Source of the DNA: Gongronella butleri
Taxonomy: Eukaryota > Mucoromycota > Mucoromycetes > Mucorales > Cunninghamellaceae
DNA: 64,000 nt
Direction of reading: 5' to 3'
Assembly (NCBI GenBank): GCA_025201375.1
Contig: JAIWZP010000014.1
Span: 434,001-498,000, forward strand
The number at the start of each line of letters is the position of its first letter. Position 1 is the first letter of the stretch. The notes beneath the pieces are model-generated. The model did no database searches. It saw nothing but the letters and a program-made list of their open reading frames with translations, and was not told the DNA's origin. Both the position numbers and the translations under genes were made by a program. Positions 20,303 to 33,700 of this stretch are shown piece after piece.

Positions 20303-22926
20303 GTTCTTTATCTCCGTTTTATGGACGACCGGCGACTCCTGGCCATTGAATATAACCTTTGTAGCGCACCTTTTATCGTAGGAAAAAAAAAAATAAAGGA
20401 TGCGAGGGAGCCCTGTCCCTCTTTATTTCGAAAACATAAAGTTTGGACCAAAAATCGATTTTTGAAAAGATTCTTCCAAAGGCAGCCCCTTGAATGATAT
20501 TGTAAATGGACCTCTTGGTCAAACCAATTTGATAATGGCTTGGACGTGGAATAAATGTTATCTACTTTCTCCTCGCAATATATCATGTATATTCTAGAAA
20601 TGAGGCTCTATGATGATATCTTTTCCATGGATCTAGTCTGAGAACTCAAACTTGGCTTGTTGTTTCCGCGGACCACGATAGACCAGTGGTTCAAACTCTA
20701 CCATGATCGAATTGTTGTAACGGCAGAAATCTCAAATGGACCCTTTTTGGGTTCTTTTTTATCGCATTGCTCGATACCCATCAGAGTAAATGTGAATCAA
20801 GCTTATTGTTGGTGTTTCCTCTTTCATGGACGACATGCTTTGCTAAAATAAAAACGGAGATGATGCAAAGTGTATGAAGAAAATCCCAATTGAAGCCATT
20901 TCAATGTTTTTCACTTGTTTGTGGACAAATGAGCAGCCTACACGGAATTTGACGCCTTTGGTCGATGCGTCCAATGTTTCTCTCTCAACTGAGCCCACTC
21001 TTGCGTCACTGCGGCTGTTGGATGGCGCGCTACAGCGATGTGGAAAATGAGCCAAAAACCACGGATTTTCCGAGGGATACAGTCGAGAGTTTGAAAATGC
21101 TAAAATTAAAATCCTTAGATCGCCACACAATTCATTCACAGGGTAAGTGCACGCTCGTAACCGACAGAAATGCAATAAAAATCGGCGGTTCATCGAACGG
21201 TTTCGGCGTAAAGCGAGAAAAGCTGCAATTTTTCACGTCAAAGCATACTCAACGAGAAATGGCCGCAGCGCCTTGAAACTTATTTCATCAGAAAGAACAT
21301 GACGTGAAGCGTGTGTACAAGTCGATGATCTCCGAAAAATACCAGGTTTTGGCAGAATTAATGCCAAGTCAAAAACCTTAGAGAACTTTGGACCCGTGAC
21401 AAACCGTGTCTGGCGTCGTGCTACACGCGTCTCTTGGTAATCAAATCTATGCATTGCGTGTCTCTCTTGCCAGTGAATGTGTCAGCGCGGCTCTATGGAC
21501 GCGTCCTTCCCGTGCAATTTGCTGTTGAAATTTAATCTGAAATTGGCCATTGCTCGCCAATCTGCCGATGGACCGTGCTCTTTTTTGTCATTTTCCACCG
21601 TTTCACGATGCGATGCATCATGGGTGCAAGTTTGGTGGCATTCGGCGAACACAAATTTTTGATTTCTTCGCGGGTGCTCAAAGCAGGTCAATCTTTGACT
21701 TGCGTGTAGCGATCGCAAATGGCATGCGATATCTGCGAACTCAAGTCTTATTCGCGGTTTCTAGCCTGCTATTTCACGTGTAGACAGGTTTCGTATCACA
21801 AACGTGCCTGGCTGGCGAGTTGAAATACAAAATTTATGAAAATACGCATTTGATGGCCAAGATCGCCGACAGCCAAAGATTTTCTTTTCAAAAGGCACAA
21901 GCCGTTTAATCAGCTTTCATCGCTACTTGTTTTCGGATAACTCGTACTCCGATTGGACGTGTTGTCGTCACGTAAACAACCAAAAAGTTAAAATGAATGA
22001 AAAAAGACGTTTTAAGCGCGCAATAGTACGCTTTGGTTTTGCTCTTTGCCTGGGATGTGTAAAGACCGCGTTCAGCTTTCATTTGGTGCCCGTGTTGCGA
22101 GCCTTGTTGGGACCACTATGCGGCGCACAGCAGCGGAAATTCAATTTCACAGACCAGGCCCTGGGTAAATTTCGAAATCCGACCTCCATGATCGCCGCCA
22201 ACCTTGACGGCAAGGTCTACGCATTTTTCATGATGATTTGGTTAGTGGATTGCTAGGCGCGTGACGGAAAGATTGCATGATTTGGGCAAAATCATCATTT
22301 TGCATTTGTTTCTATTAGGCTACGACGTAGCGGCGCGCGTCAAAACGATGCTCATCCGCGTACAATCAACGACGATGCGTGCATACACACATGATAATGT
22401 AAAAAAAAATGCGCTTTGAACGCGCGTTTCAACGCATCGTTGCGGGACTCATAGTGCCGGAACCCTCTTTTCGCACTTTTTGGCGAGATCTGTGTGCCAC
22501 GGCGACATGTTTTTGGGTGGAGCAAACGCGTTTGGGTCTCCACCCCAAACTCCGCTTGCTTATGCTAGCAATTCCAATGGCCGTTGCACCACTTGGAAAG
22601 CAAAAAAGCACAAAAAAAAAGGTAAAAGCGGCCAATCAGGCCGCCGTTGCAAGGAATGGCAAGGAATGGCCATCTAAGGTGCGCCTTGTCTGTTCTACAA
22701 GCCATGCAGCTGAACGGCAGGGCAGATGCAGGTGGTGGCATTCGCTAGCGCCAGACAATTCATGGCGTTATTAGCCAATGAGTCAAGTTGACAGGCCGAT
22801 TCCCTTTTATGGGACATCTAAATCCGAATGGCCGAAGGGTACAAAAGAGAGAAGCTTTTTTTCATTTTTTTTCTTTTAGATCTCCTTTTCTTTTTGAACA
22901 CTTTTACTTGTTTACCCATTTTTATA
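20303..22926. other. Long spacer without recognised genes
   Basis: About 2.6 kb, more even in composition than other spacers, with several open frames of 60-120 codons (for example 21927-22256 and 22409-22774). None shows family motifs or splice continuity. It could hold a decayed element or a non-coding transcript. The last ~80 bp precede the DAHP synthase and include TACAAAAG near 22850. Confidence 0.5.
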
Positions 22927-24866
22927 ATGTCTGCTTGGTCACCGTATACCTGGAAGGAGAAGCCCATTGTGCAGGACGTTGTGTATGAGGATCCTGAGCA
23001 TGTGCAGCGCGTCTTGGGCAAGCTGCAGAAGCTGCCGCCCTTGGTGTCGGCCAAAGAGGTACAGCAATTGGGCGGTTTTACGCTTTTTTTTTTTTTAGCC
23101 GCTCACTTTTTTTTTTATTCTGGCTGTTGTAGATTGACGATCTGCGCGATCAGCTTGAGCAGGTTGCGCTGGGCAACTCGTTCTTGTTGCAAGGTGGCGA
23201 CTGTGCCGAATTGTTCGACTACTGCTCGCAGGTAAAAAAGGCGAAAAACGTGGACTTGTCAAATTTGCGGGATGATTTTTGCGAACCCTGGCTGGTCATC
23301 TGACCCGGCCATCCCTTTTTATTTTGACAGGACCCGATTGAGGCGAAGCTCAAGGTGCTTTTGCAAATGTCCCTGGTCCTTGTGTGGGGCGGGCGCACCC
23401 CGGTCACGCGCATTGCGCGCATGGCTGGCCAGTACGCCAAGCCGCGCAGCAAGCCTACCGAAATGCACAATGGCGAGGAAATCTTGTCGTACCGGTATGT
23501 CTCTTTAATCGCTTGGAACAAACAAAACCAACGTAAAAAAAAAAAAAAAAAAATAGAGATGGACGCTCAATTTCTTTTTTTTCCTCGTAGAGGCGACAAT
23601 GTCAATGGTTACGACCCTGCCGATCGCAAGCCTGATCCCGAACGCTTGCTTGGGTAAGCAAGAGAGAAAAAAAAAAGTGGAAAAAAATGGCCAATGGCTG
23701 CGTGCACGTGCTCATTTCCAATTTTTTTTTCTTTTGTCTCTTTCCAGCGCGTACTTCCACTCTGCGGCGACATTGAACTATGTGCGCACACTGCTAGACT
23801 CTGGTTTTGCGGGTAAAGATTTGGGAGAAAAAGGCATGGAGGGTTCGTGGGTTGATATTTATCTCTTTTTCATAGATTTGCACGAGCCATCGACGTGGAA
23901 TTTGAGCCATGTGCAATCGTCTGCGGTGCGCAGCGAGTACGAGGCGATTGTGCACCAGCTGACGGACGCGCTGGACTTTATGAAGACGGTTGGCGCGGAC
24001 AAGTCGACGGCAACGTCGCAGAATGCGTTGCAAAAGGTGGATTTGTTTGTGTCGCACGAAGCGCTGTTGCTGGATTATGAGGCGTCGCTGACGCGTCTTG
24101 TGGAGGAGAAGGGCAAGCACTATAACTTGGGATCGCACTTTTTGTGGATTGGTGATCGCACGCGTCAGCCGGATGGCGCGCACGTCGAGTACATGCGCGG
24201 CATTGCAAACCCTGTGGGGATCAAGGTCGGGCCGACCACGGATCCTGCGAATCTGGTGCAATTGCTCAACACGGTGAACCCGGAAAAGGCCGTGGGCAAG
24301 GTCACGCTGATCACGCGCTTTGGCGCCGGCAAGGTCGAGCAATTCCTGCCGCAGCACATTGTCGCGGTGCGCGACGCCGGTCACAAGCCCGTGTGGGTTT
24401 GCGACCCCATGCACGGCAACACAAAGACCGCCGTCGGCGGCATCAAGACCCGCCACTTTGTCGACATCATCCAAGAACTCTCAGAGGCCTTCCGCGTCCA
24501 CAAGGACAATGACTCAAAGCTCAATGGTGTCCACTTTGAGCTGACCGGCGACTCGGTCACTGGTAAGAATGGGAAGGAAAAAAAAATGGAGAAAGAAAAG
24601 GGGGGGGGGAAAATAGGGAAAAACTAGGGAAAATGGAGAAAAAGACAATTGACACCCTCTTTTTTTTTTTTTCTCTCTCTCTCTCTCTCCCTCTCTTTTT
24701 AGAATGCGTGGGCGGCTCGATGAACCTGACGGATGCGGATCTGTCGACGAATTATCAGACGCACTGCGATCCTCGCTTGAATTACGAGCAGGCGCTGGAT
24801 GTCGCGTTCCTGATTGCCAAATATTATCAAAAAGAGCGTCGTTCCGAGGGTTTCCCCAGTCTATAG
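22927..24866 (+). CDS. 3-deoxy-7-phosphoheptulonate (DAHP) synthase, class II
   Basis: Seven exons: 22927-23058, 23133-23231, 23331-23494, 23591-23653, 23748-23812, 23876-24562, 24703-24866, coding 457 residues, the usual length for class II (plant/fungal/microbial AroA-II). It condenses phosphoenolpyruvate and erythrose-4-phosphate, the first step of the shikimate pathway. Family blocks are LLQGGDCAELFDYC (with the metal-binding Cys), GGRTPVTRIARMAGQYAKPR, RGDNVNGYDP, GDRTRQPDGAHVEYMRGI, NPVGIKVGPT, LITRFGAGKVEQFLP, WVCDPMHGNT and HFELTGDSVTECVGGS. No extra N-terminal targeting extension precedes MSAWSPYTWKEKP, so it is probably cytosolic. No other shikimate genes are nearby. Confidence 0.95.
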
Positions 24867-25005
24867 ACAAGTCGCCTCTTTTTTTTTTTTAAGTCTCCTT
24901 CATTCGTTTCATTCCATTCATTTTGTCATTTTGCAACTCGACCTTTTTTTTCACAGAAAAAAAAATATTTATTGATATATCGCAGAATTAATTGTTTTTG
25001 GGTGC

Positions 25006-28000
25006 TTAAAAGGAAGCGGAGAAGGGCTTGGTCAAGGGGATGTTGAGGTTTTCGACGACGGCGACGTTGGCCTCGGGGTGCGACACCTTGTAGTGGCGGC
25101 CTTGGATGGTCAGCTTGGTCAACTTGGCGGCATTTCCGCCAATGACCTTGATGGTGCCGAGGGGCTCGGGGTGCTTGTAGCCAAACTTGCCAGAGGCGCG
25201 CAATTTGCCGTTCTTGAAGGCGAAATCGATGGAGGAGGTGCCGTGCTGGACAACGGAGTTGCCATCGTCGACATAGAGGCGGCCGCTGGCAGCATTGTTC
25301 TTGTCGAGGGCAACGAGCAGGGTGTAAGGGGTCTTGTAGGTTTCATCGACGGTGTACTTTGCGGTCTTTGTGGGGACAATGGCACCACCGCGGATGTGGA
25401 TGGGGATCTGCGTGAGGTTGGCGGGGATGGTCACCTCCTTTTCGGCATCCTTGCTGTCAATTTCCTTGTACGTGAACCAATCGTACCACTTGCCGACGGG
25501 GAATTGCGCCTGGACGGACGTCTTGCCTTGGTCGACGACGGGCGACAACAAGACGTCGGTGCCGAGCAGAATTTGAGCGTCGTTCTTGGTGTACGACTCG
25601 ACTTCGGGGTACTCAAAGAGCAGAGGACGCCACACACCAGTGCCAAGACGCGACGATTCCTCGTGCAGCGTGTAGAAGAGAGGCAGCATCTCGTAGCGCG
25701 CACCGAGCGCAATGCGCGACGCCTCGGCCGTGCTTTCCCACAAGTAAGGGTATTGGTCGATCTGGCCAATGGCATTGTGGTTGCGAGCAAAAGGATAGAA
25801 CGCGCCAACTTGCATCCAGCGCGTGCACATCTCCTCGGTCGTGTCACCGTTGAAGCCGCAAACATCAGCACCGCTGTACGAAATACCAAACATCTGCATC
25901 GTCAACGTGCTCGAGATCGAAATCTTCAAATAGTTCCAGAGCGAGTGATTGTCACCTAAATAATACAATGAAAAAAATAAGAGTTAGACGCGTTCGTTCA
26001 TGCGTCATGCAAAAAAATCGCGTCCTTTTTTCCTCCGCCTTTTTTTTTTTTTTTTTTTTGGCTTTTTCCCCACTTTTTTTCTTTCTCTCCATTTTTTTCT
26101 TCCAAAGTGCACTTACCAGTCCAGTGACCGGCGCGATTGCCAGTGCCGGCAAACGTGGAGCGGGTGAGAACAAAGGGTCGGATCTTGGGGTTGTGCTTTT
26201 GGATGGCATTGCGAGTGGCGTGCGACATGGCGTGGCCGTACAAGTTCTTGATATCGTAGAGCGAGACATTGCCATGGAACTGGGCAATGGTAGAGACGGC
26301 GTGGACAGACAGGTTGCCATTGACATTGTTAATGGTGTACTTGGGATTGAGCAAATCACGCGTGTCATTGAGGTGCTTGGCCATGGCGTCGACGGCAGCA
26401 TATTGTTCGGCATTCAGCTTGTCCTGCTGGTCTTGGGGAAGCAACCAGGGAAGACCGGGATCCGTGTTTTGCTTGCCGGTGCCGCAGCTGCCAATACAGA
26501 AAGCAGAGGGCTCGTTCATGTCTATTAAATATAAAAATAAAAGAAATCAGCAACCCCGATTCGACGCGTCGGTGCCGCAGCCAATGCCCCACTTCCCCGC
26601 GCCCATTGCGCGCCGTTTTTTTTTTTTTTTATTACCAATCCAGATGCCGTCCAAATCAAGACGCTCCATCCAGTCGCCCATTTCCTTGTCCCAGAACGCC
26701 GCGGCATCAGGGTGCCACCAATCAGGGTACACGGTGTAGCTGCGTTAAAAAGAAAAAAGAGAGGCGAGTCAGCATGGACCATTTTTTTCTTTGCATTTTT
26801 CGCTCTTTTTTTTTGTGTGTTTTATCATTACCCAGGCCAGACTTGACCCTGATATTCGGAACCATCGGGGTTGCGGATGAGAGCGCCGGATGCGGAGAGG
26901 CGCTTGTAGGGCTCGTAGGAGGAATTGGTGCTGAGGGCGGGGTCGACCATGGTGACGATCTTTTGGCCATTGTTGTGCAAATTCGAGATGAGGGCCTTGA
27001 CCTTGTCTTCGGGGAAGTTGACGGGGTCGAGGGTAAAGTCCTTGTGGTGGTCCATGTAGTCAATGTCGATCCACATGGTCTCGAGAGGGATGTTGGCTTC
27101 CTTGTACTTCTTGACGACGTCATCGACGACGCTAATGTTGCTGAAACCATAGCGGCATTGATGCCAGCCCATCATCCAATGCGACACCATGAACGGCTTG
27201 CCCACCAGGTCCGTGTACAGCGACACAATGTTGTTGGGCGTCGCCAGCTTGGGCGTGAAAAAGTAGAAATCAAGACCACCACCAATGATCTTATAGGTGA
27301 TGCGCTTGTCCACCGTGAACACGTCCATACCGTGCGCGCTCAAAAGGAACACAGCGTGCGACTGGCCCTTGCGGTGCTCCAAATACATGGGGTGAGCACC
27401 ATAGCTACGGAGAAAAAAGACGCGTCAGCGCGTCAAAACGCGCGTTTTGTGTGTGTTTTTTTTTTACCTGTTGCGGTACAACCTGTCGATTGAAAAAAAA
27501 AAAAGTGGAATGAGCATCCAATGGAATGGTTTAGAGTTGCTTGCGACTTACGAGGTACCTTCATCGGCGGTGAAAATGGTGGTCACGTTCTATTTTTTTT
27601 TTAAAAGAAAAAGGCGTGTGAGCCGCGTCTTTTTTCCTTGTTTTGCCCACCAAGTTTACCTTGTTGGTGTCCTTGCGGAAAGGCTCGGTGGTTTCGCCGA
27701 GACCATACACATTAGCATTATGGGGCAGGGCAGAGGTCAATTCAATGTATTGGTCTTCAAAGACAAATGGCTGCTTGACGGTATCAAAGACAATTTCGTT
27801 GTCGGACTTGCGGATCACCTGGAAGCCAAAGGGATTCTGGGTGTACTTGAAGTCATAGTTGGGATGCTGCGCGCGGCGGTGCACAGTGGGACGCTCAAAA
27901 CCCAAAACAGTGTCGGGCACCAAATATTGTGTCTTTGGCGTGTCGGTGATCTGGTGTCACCGTACCAAAAATTGTGGAAAAAAAAGAGTCAATTTCATTT

Positions 28001-28386
28001 GTCGTGAGAATCAAAAAGGTAAAAAGTGCGGGAAGATTTTTTTTATCAATTTGTCTTACCAAGACGTGCAGACGATCCTCGGTCTCATAGTCGACGGTGA
28101 CAGTGAGGTCCTTTAGCGTCTTGCCAAAGAGGTCGACGCCGCCGCTGCCCTTGTCATTGAACGCCAAGGGGAACGTGAAGCCGGTGCGTGTCTGTTTGAC
28201 AGGGCCGGCAACGCGATAGCCGTGCGCATTCTTGGTCGTGCCTGAAATTTGCGGGGAATTGAGTACAAAGAACGCGTTTTTTTTTAGTGTTTTTGTTGCT
28301 TGTCTCTTACCAAAATCAGGGTCGGCAAGCGCCGTGCCAAAGAAACAAAAGGCGGCAAGCCAGGCCGTCGTTTTCAGGGGCAACAT
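25006..28386 (-). CDS. Secreted GH31 alpha-glucosidase
   Basis: Nine exons: 28311-28386, 28060-28241, 27660-27950, 27552-27589, 27468-27482, 26832-27404, 26636-26739, 26117-26521, 25006-25955, coding 877 residues with consistent phases. The N terminus is a signal peptide (LKTTAWLAAFCFFGTALA). The GH31 nucleophile lies in DGIWIDMNEPS (about residue 427, split by an intron). The acid/base Asp is probably in HWTGDNHSLW (about 563). Other blocks are YGLGETTEPFRKD, MVSHWMMGWHQCRYG, MWIDIDYMD, GADVCGF and NHN. N-glycosylation sequons occur. It should release glucose from the non-reducing ends of maltose, starch or glycogen oligosaccharides outside the cell. Exon 5 is only 15 nt. A TATA box lies 57-65 bp upstream of the ATG. 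Confidence 0.94.
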
Positions 28387-30774
28387 TTGATTGAAAAGAA
28401 GATGTTTTTTTTTACCAGGGGGTGCTGTGCCTGTTGTCGCCCCTTTTTATACCTTTTGAAGCAGAAATCATGTGAGAAAAAAAAATCAGAGGGGTTCATT
28501 GTGGGACAAGATCCCGCCTTCTCCCAGGACGATGGTTCCACTGTTGCACAATGCGATTTTCCTTCCCCGGGCATGGCGGAGCCGCGTCTTCCCCTCCCCC
28601 TCCCCCGCACTGCGCTTGATCTCTACCCCATACAATGGGCACTAGCCCAAAAAGTCAAGAAAGAAAAAGGGTTCGCTCCAGCTAAATGGCTTGAATTTTT
28701 ATTTGTCGCTTTTTGCTTATTTTGTCAAATTCACCCGAGGGCACGGCCATCTCCTCATTTAGATGACCGTGGAGAATGTGGGCGGTTCTGGAGAAGCGGT
28801 CAAACAACTAAAAGCGATGCGCCGGGCATGATCCCCGCTCGTTTTTTTTTTTTTTTTTTGTGCTTTTTGGTCCTTTTGCCCAAAGAAGCGCAGCTTCATA
28901 CACGAGCATTGCACAAAATGAAACATTGTGGTACCACGTCTTGGGAAAGGGTCTGGCTGTGCTGATAAATTTGAAAAAAAAGTTCTCGGTATTCTTTGCT
29001 TTTGGCATCTGTGTTCTCAATTGTCGCCTTCATAAATGGCATGGATTGCTTTTTTTCGCCTGAAATGAGGGTCACACAATTTATATTTTGGCAACCTTGA
29101 TTCGGCCATCGTGCACGGCAGCGCCACGACTCGACATTGCCTTGGGAAAAAACTGAGAATTTGGGAAAAACTGGGGTTGCTGGCGCGTTGCTTTATGGTT
29201 TGAAATTCATCGATTGCGTCTGTCCTTTGGTCTTTTTTTTTCCAATCCCTGGCCATTGGCCCAAAGGCTGGACGCGCTTTCAATGGATGACGACACGTCG
29301 TGCTTCTGATTTGCGACGCGTCAAGCTCCGAATTGGCATGGTTATTCGTCCGTGCCATCGGGGTCGCTCCTTTTACGCACAGCTTGCCTATTGTTATGTT
29401 CACTCACCAGAATCACTCGCTGCAGAGAAAAAAAAAAAAAAGCAAAAGGGCGACGTTGCGCGACTCAGCCCTTGTTTTCTTACAATTCTTATTTTTTTTT
29501 ATTTTTGAGCGCAAGTGTGTTTTGTGGTGTCTGTTTTCCTTGTCCCGCGACATCCCGTTCATAGGACGAAACTCTATTTCCGAGTTGCTCATGTCCGTTG
29601 CTTTCCATTCCCTGGGCCTCATGGCAATATCGCGACCGAGATTGGCCTTTTTTGGTCATGGCACCCCTTTTTTTTTCGCAACACCGACGGATCAGCGCAC
29701 CCCATTTTTTTTTCTCTTTATCCCGGAGAGCATGGAGTGGAAGAACGAAACGTGGGGAGATTTGTTTACATTTGAACAATTGAATCGGTGCAACGTTCCG
29801 TGCAAACGCAAAGCGTTTTTAAAACTGGTGTCATTGTGTTGCCAAACGTACATAAAATCAATTTGGACCCTGACACGACACGCGTGACTCCAACTTTTTT
29901 TTTAACATGGACGACAACTTGCTTCTTCGCGTCGACACGCTAAAAAAAAAAAGGGAGCGGGCCTTTGTTTTTGCTTGCCATCACGGGCAGAAATCGAGTG
30001 TTTGTTCTATTTTCCCGTCGCATGGCCGCGTGTTGACATCTCTCCCATGGCGGGGTTAGTGCGGGATGATCGTGATGAATTGGGGTTCCGCGGGAGGTTG
30101 CGGAGCGACACTGCGGGATGCGAACAAGCTGTCCGCAAATGCGGAAAACACGTACAAATAAAGAAATGGCCTTTCGTAATAGGTATTTCTCGACGCGCGC
30201 CGCCCGAGGGGTCGCATTGCTCGCTGCTCTGCATCTCTGTCTTCTCTTTTGGCCTATGAGGTCAGGGAAGGTAAATTGGCCAAACGCGACAGTCTCGGCC
30301 AAACGATTAAAAAAAAGGCATGAAATGGACGCTGTCACCAACAACCCAATGACCTCTTCTCTTTTAACATTCAGGTTCATGAGCGAGCCATGAACCCAAG
30401 AGTCAATTGGAAAAAAAAAAAAAAAAAGAAAATTCAGACCGTGTTGGGATGTCGATGTTATCCATAATAGAGCCTGGGCCATTTCCGCGGCCCTGGATCC
30501 GCCACTTTTTCGCGTCCTCTTGGTCCTCCCCTTTTTTTTTTTTGAACTTCTTCCCGCGCACCCTCTTGCCAGGCATGCATCCCGCGCCCCTCTTTGAGCT
30601 TCAATGGCTGGGGAAGCAACGGTGAATAAGAAGTTAAAAAGAGCCGAATGTGATGTTGGTACGACAAGGACGTAAAGTTCAAACTCTGGTCACGGCGCCG
30701 ATGACGTCGTTTTGGGCCGGGCCATTGCTCGCGGAGGCCAATTGCCAAAAAAAAAAATTTGCAAAATAAAATGA
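28387..30774. other. Spacer between divergent GH31 upstream and kinesin-3 3' flank
   Basis: About 2.3 kb after the TATA box. There are A/T tracts (28843-28859, 29430-29442, 30410-30427) and short frames without motifs. No gene recognised on either strand. Confidence 0.55.
28443..28451 (-). promoter_or_regulatory. TATA-box candidate of the GH31 gene
   Basis: TATAAAAAG on the minus strand, about 60 bp upstream of the start codon at 28386. Confidence 0.5.
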
Positions 30775-33700
30775 TTATTGGGAGGAATCGACGAAATAAA
30801 ACTGGTCTATGGCCTGGATCCACTCGATCATGTCTTGATGGTCCTTTGCTTGGAACATATACGAGTTGTACGCCGTGTAAATGTTGAATGTGTGCGTGCG
30901 CTAATGAGAAAAAGATGAGAATCGCGTACCTTTTTTTCCACTTTTTTTTTTTTTTTTTTTTTTTTTTGCGATTTTGCGAATCTTTCCCGGATTTCTTTTC
31001 TTTTTTACCTTGATCATGTGCACCAGGTCCTTTTTGTAGTCTACGGTTGCGCTGGTCAGGTCAATGATGGCCAGCTCATCGCCTTCGGAGGCATTGGCAT
31101 AGAGGACAAGATACGGACTAATGGAAAAAAAACCATCGAAATGAGCAACGCGAGCTCATGAACGCTCAAAAAAAAAAAAAAAAAGATTTGCTTTTACCGC
31201 CGTAGGACGACCCAACGCTTGTGCCATTTGTCCTTGTCGTCCATGTCGGGGTGGCCGAGGTAGCCCTTTTTCGCGATGGTGTCGCTGAGCCAGTGGTGCG
31301 TGATGCGTGGCGCGAGTTTGAGCGGCGTCGTGCCCTTTTTGTTGAACATGGATGTCATGGACGAAACAGAGATGGTGCTGAGCGGCGACCCTGGCGGTGG
31401 CAGAGGCGGGTGCGCATTGATGACAATCTATGTTTATGGAAAAAAAAAAAAGTGAGAATCCCCTCATTTTTTTTCGATTTCTTTTTTTTCGATTTTTTGA
31501 ATGCTTTACATCGTCTTGCGAGCCAAACTTGGCTGACCAGAGTTGCAGGACCTTGCAGAGCATGTCTTGGTGCCGATCATTTGGCGAGGAGGTATCGATT
31601 GATGCGATTTTCGAGGGTGATGGAAGTATGGCGAGGCGATGACGCGTGCGAGCGACGCTGTTTCGCCATTGCATGCGATTGCGTGCTTCGTAGTAGTCTG
31701 AGACGAGCGAGATGCCGCGGATGACGCGTCCGGGGCCGAGGATCTCCTCGCCTCGGACGTACTTGTTGCCTGTGTTGATGCGCCATAGCTGCGACACGCG
31801 TCTTGTGAGCGGCGGTGCGAGATGGACCGCAAACAGGCCCCTGAAGTGCGACGTGGTTGCGTGCTGTGGCGGCTGGACGTACGACGAGAGCAATTGGAGG
31901 AACGATGAGGGCGATGCCATGGAGGGCGTGGCAATTGTCGCATTAAGAGAGTGGATTTTGAGCATCATATTCAAATGGAAGACCAGGGGCTCGGTCGCCT
32001 TTGCGCAAGCGATTTCCCAGGATAATGTGAGGTGGATGCGCTGGTGTTGTGGGGTTAATCGATTTAAATGCGGCGAATTGTGCAGCGACGAGTCCCATGC
32101 GCCGGAGACAACGACAACGCAAGTGCCATCCTGCCGGTACTTGAAGTGATCTTGCAGAATCGTGATTGGCACGCCGTCATCCTCGTTTTTGTTCTCGGAT
32201 GGCCCGTTTTCAGGCGCACGGTGCGCATTGTGGTGGGCGTCGTCGGGCATGAGCTTGATGCCATGAATGTGCACGTTTTTCACGTGTTTCCACGGCAGCT
32301 GCAGGCCCGAGTCGTGCATCATGGTCAGCTTGATGCGCCGTTGCAATCCCTGGCGCAGGTGGAAACAACCGGCATCGGCCATATTGTTTGCAACGACGCT
32401 TGTCGGCACATAATCGCCCTGGGCGTCCGGCTCACACACCTGGACAAACGCGACTGCGTGGTGTCGTTCCTTGACAACGAGCCCGTCGTCCGTATACGTG
32501 CGGATCGGCGCCTTTAGCTTAATTCGCTTGGATCGCGGTAATTTGGGCGTCGCCGGCGGGAAAACATGAAAATGGCCCACATCCTCAGGCTCCTCGGTGA
32601 TGCTTGCATGGTCCGGCGCTACTGCTAATGATGGGCGCCGCTGTTTGGGCGCCGGTCTACGTAAGAAAGAGAATAAAAAGAAAGAAATGAGAAAAAACTG
32701 AAAAAAAAGGGGACATGGCAGCCCATTTTCACATCAGAAAAAAGATGACTATGAGCATCCGTCCCTCCCCCCCCATCCTCAACCATTGGCGCGCTTTCAA
32801 AAAAAATAAAAACTCGGACTTACTGGAGCACAAAGGGGGTATAAGCGGGCGCTGGCGACGTGTAATGCAAGCCCGGGGCGTCGTCTTGCTCTGCAGCCAT
32901 CATTTCGCGCTCCAGGGCGTCATCAATGACGCGGTACAGCTGTTCGGTGTGTGCACGGCCGAAAAGTTCAATGGTGAGATTGCCATCGCGGAGCGTGGCC
33001 AATGTCTTATCGGTGATGGGGATGGCCAATGTTTGTGTGTATTGCAGGTTGACGGGTCCGGCGCCAAACCCGCTGACGGGCTCGGATGCGTATATTTTAT
33101 CGTCATCTGCGCCGCGTTCCACGTGGCCAAAGCTTGAGGACCGGAATTGCGCGTGGACCTGTGTGAATCTGTCCTCGGGCACGTCCCAGACACGTGTCAG
33201 CTTGATCTCGACAATCAGATGCTGCTTTGGCGCGGGTGCGGGAGGCGATGATGTGTCCAATTCGTCGTCCGTGTCCGAGGCAATAGATACACGCGATGAA
33301 TAGGACCGGCGATGACGCGCCTTGATCTTCCATTGGTCTTGTTGGGGGATGGAGCGCGCAATTGGCGTGATTTTCAGGAACAGTCTGCCGACAATGGCGC
33401 ATTGGTGCGTGTTGTACACATCGACGGACGTATCCAATGGTGTTTGCATCAAAAGATGGTGCAATGACACGGACGCAAGACCAATCAATGAAAATCGGGC
33501 ATTGGGGCGGTCGTGGAACGGGTCCTTGTAGCTGAAATGGCGTCTTGCGAGCGGCTGATCCGAGAATTCATACAATTGACGCATTTGCTCGAGCCGCTGC
33601 TTGAGATTTTGCAGCGACCAATAGTAAATGATGCGCTGTTTCTTGTCAATGACCTGCACACCGACGCATGGCTTGCGTTCATGGAGCAATGCAGGGTCAT

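Noticed and set aside
23794..24474. 226-codon minus-strand open frame
   Set aside because: Antisense of the DAHP synthase main exon.
25078..25959. 293-codon plus-strand open frame
   Set aside because: It is the antisense of the last GH31 exon, which has clear family motifs; long antisense frames are common opposite GC-balanced exons.
31156..32580. Separate gene starting MGHFHVFPP
   Set aside because: It reads on in frame from upstream and joins the preceding motor/FHA exon in phase 2; it is part of the kinesin-3 gene and needs splicing before its end.
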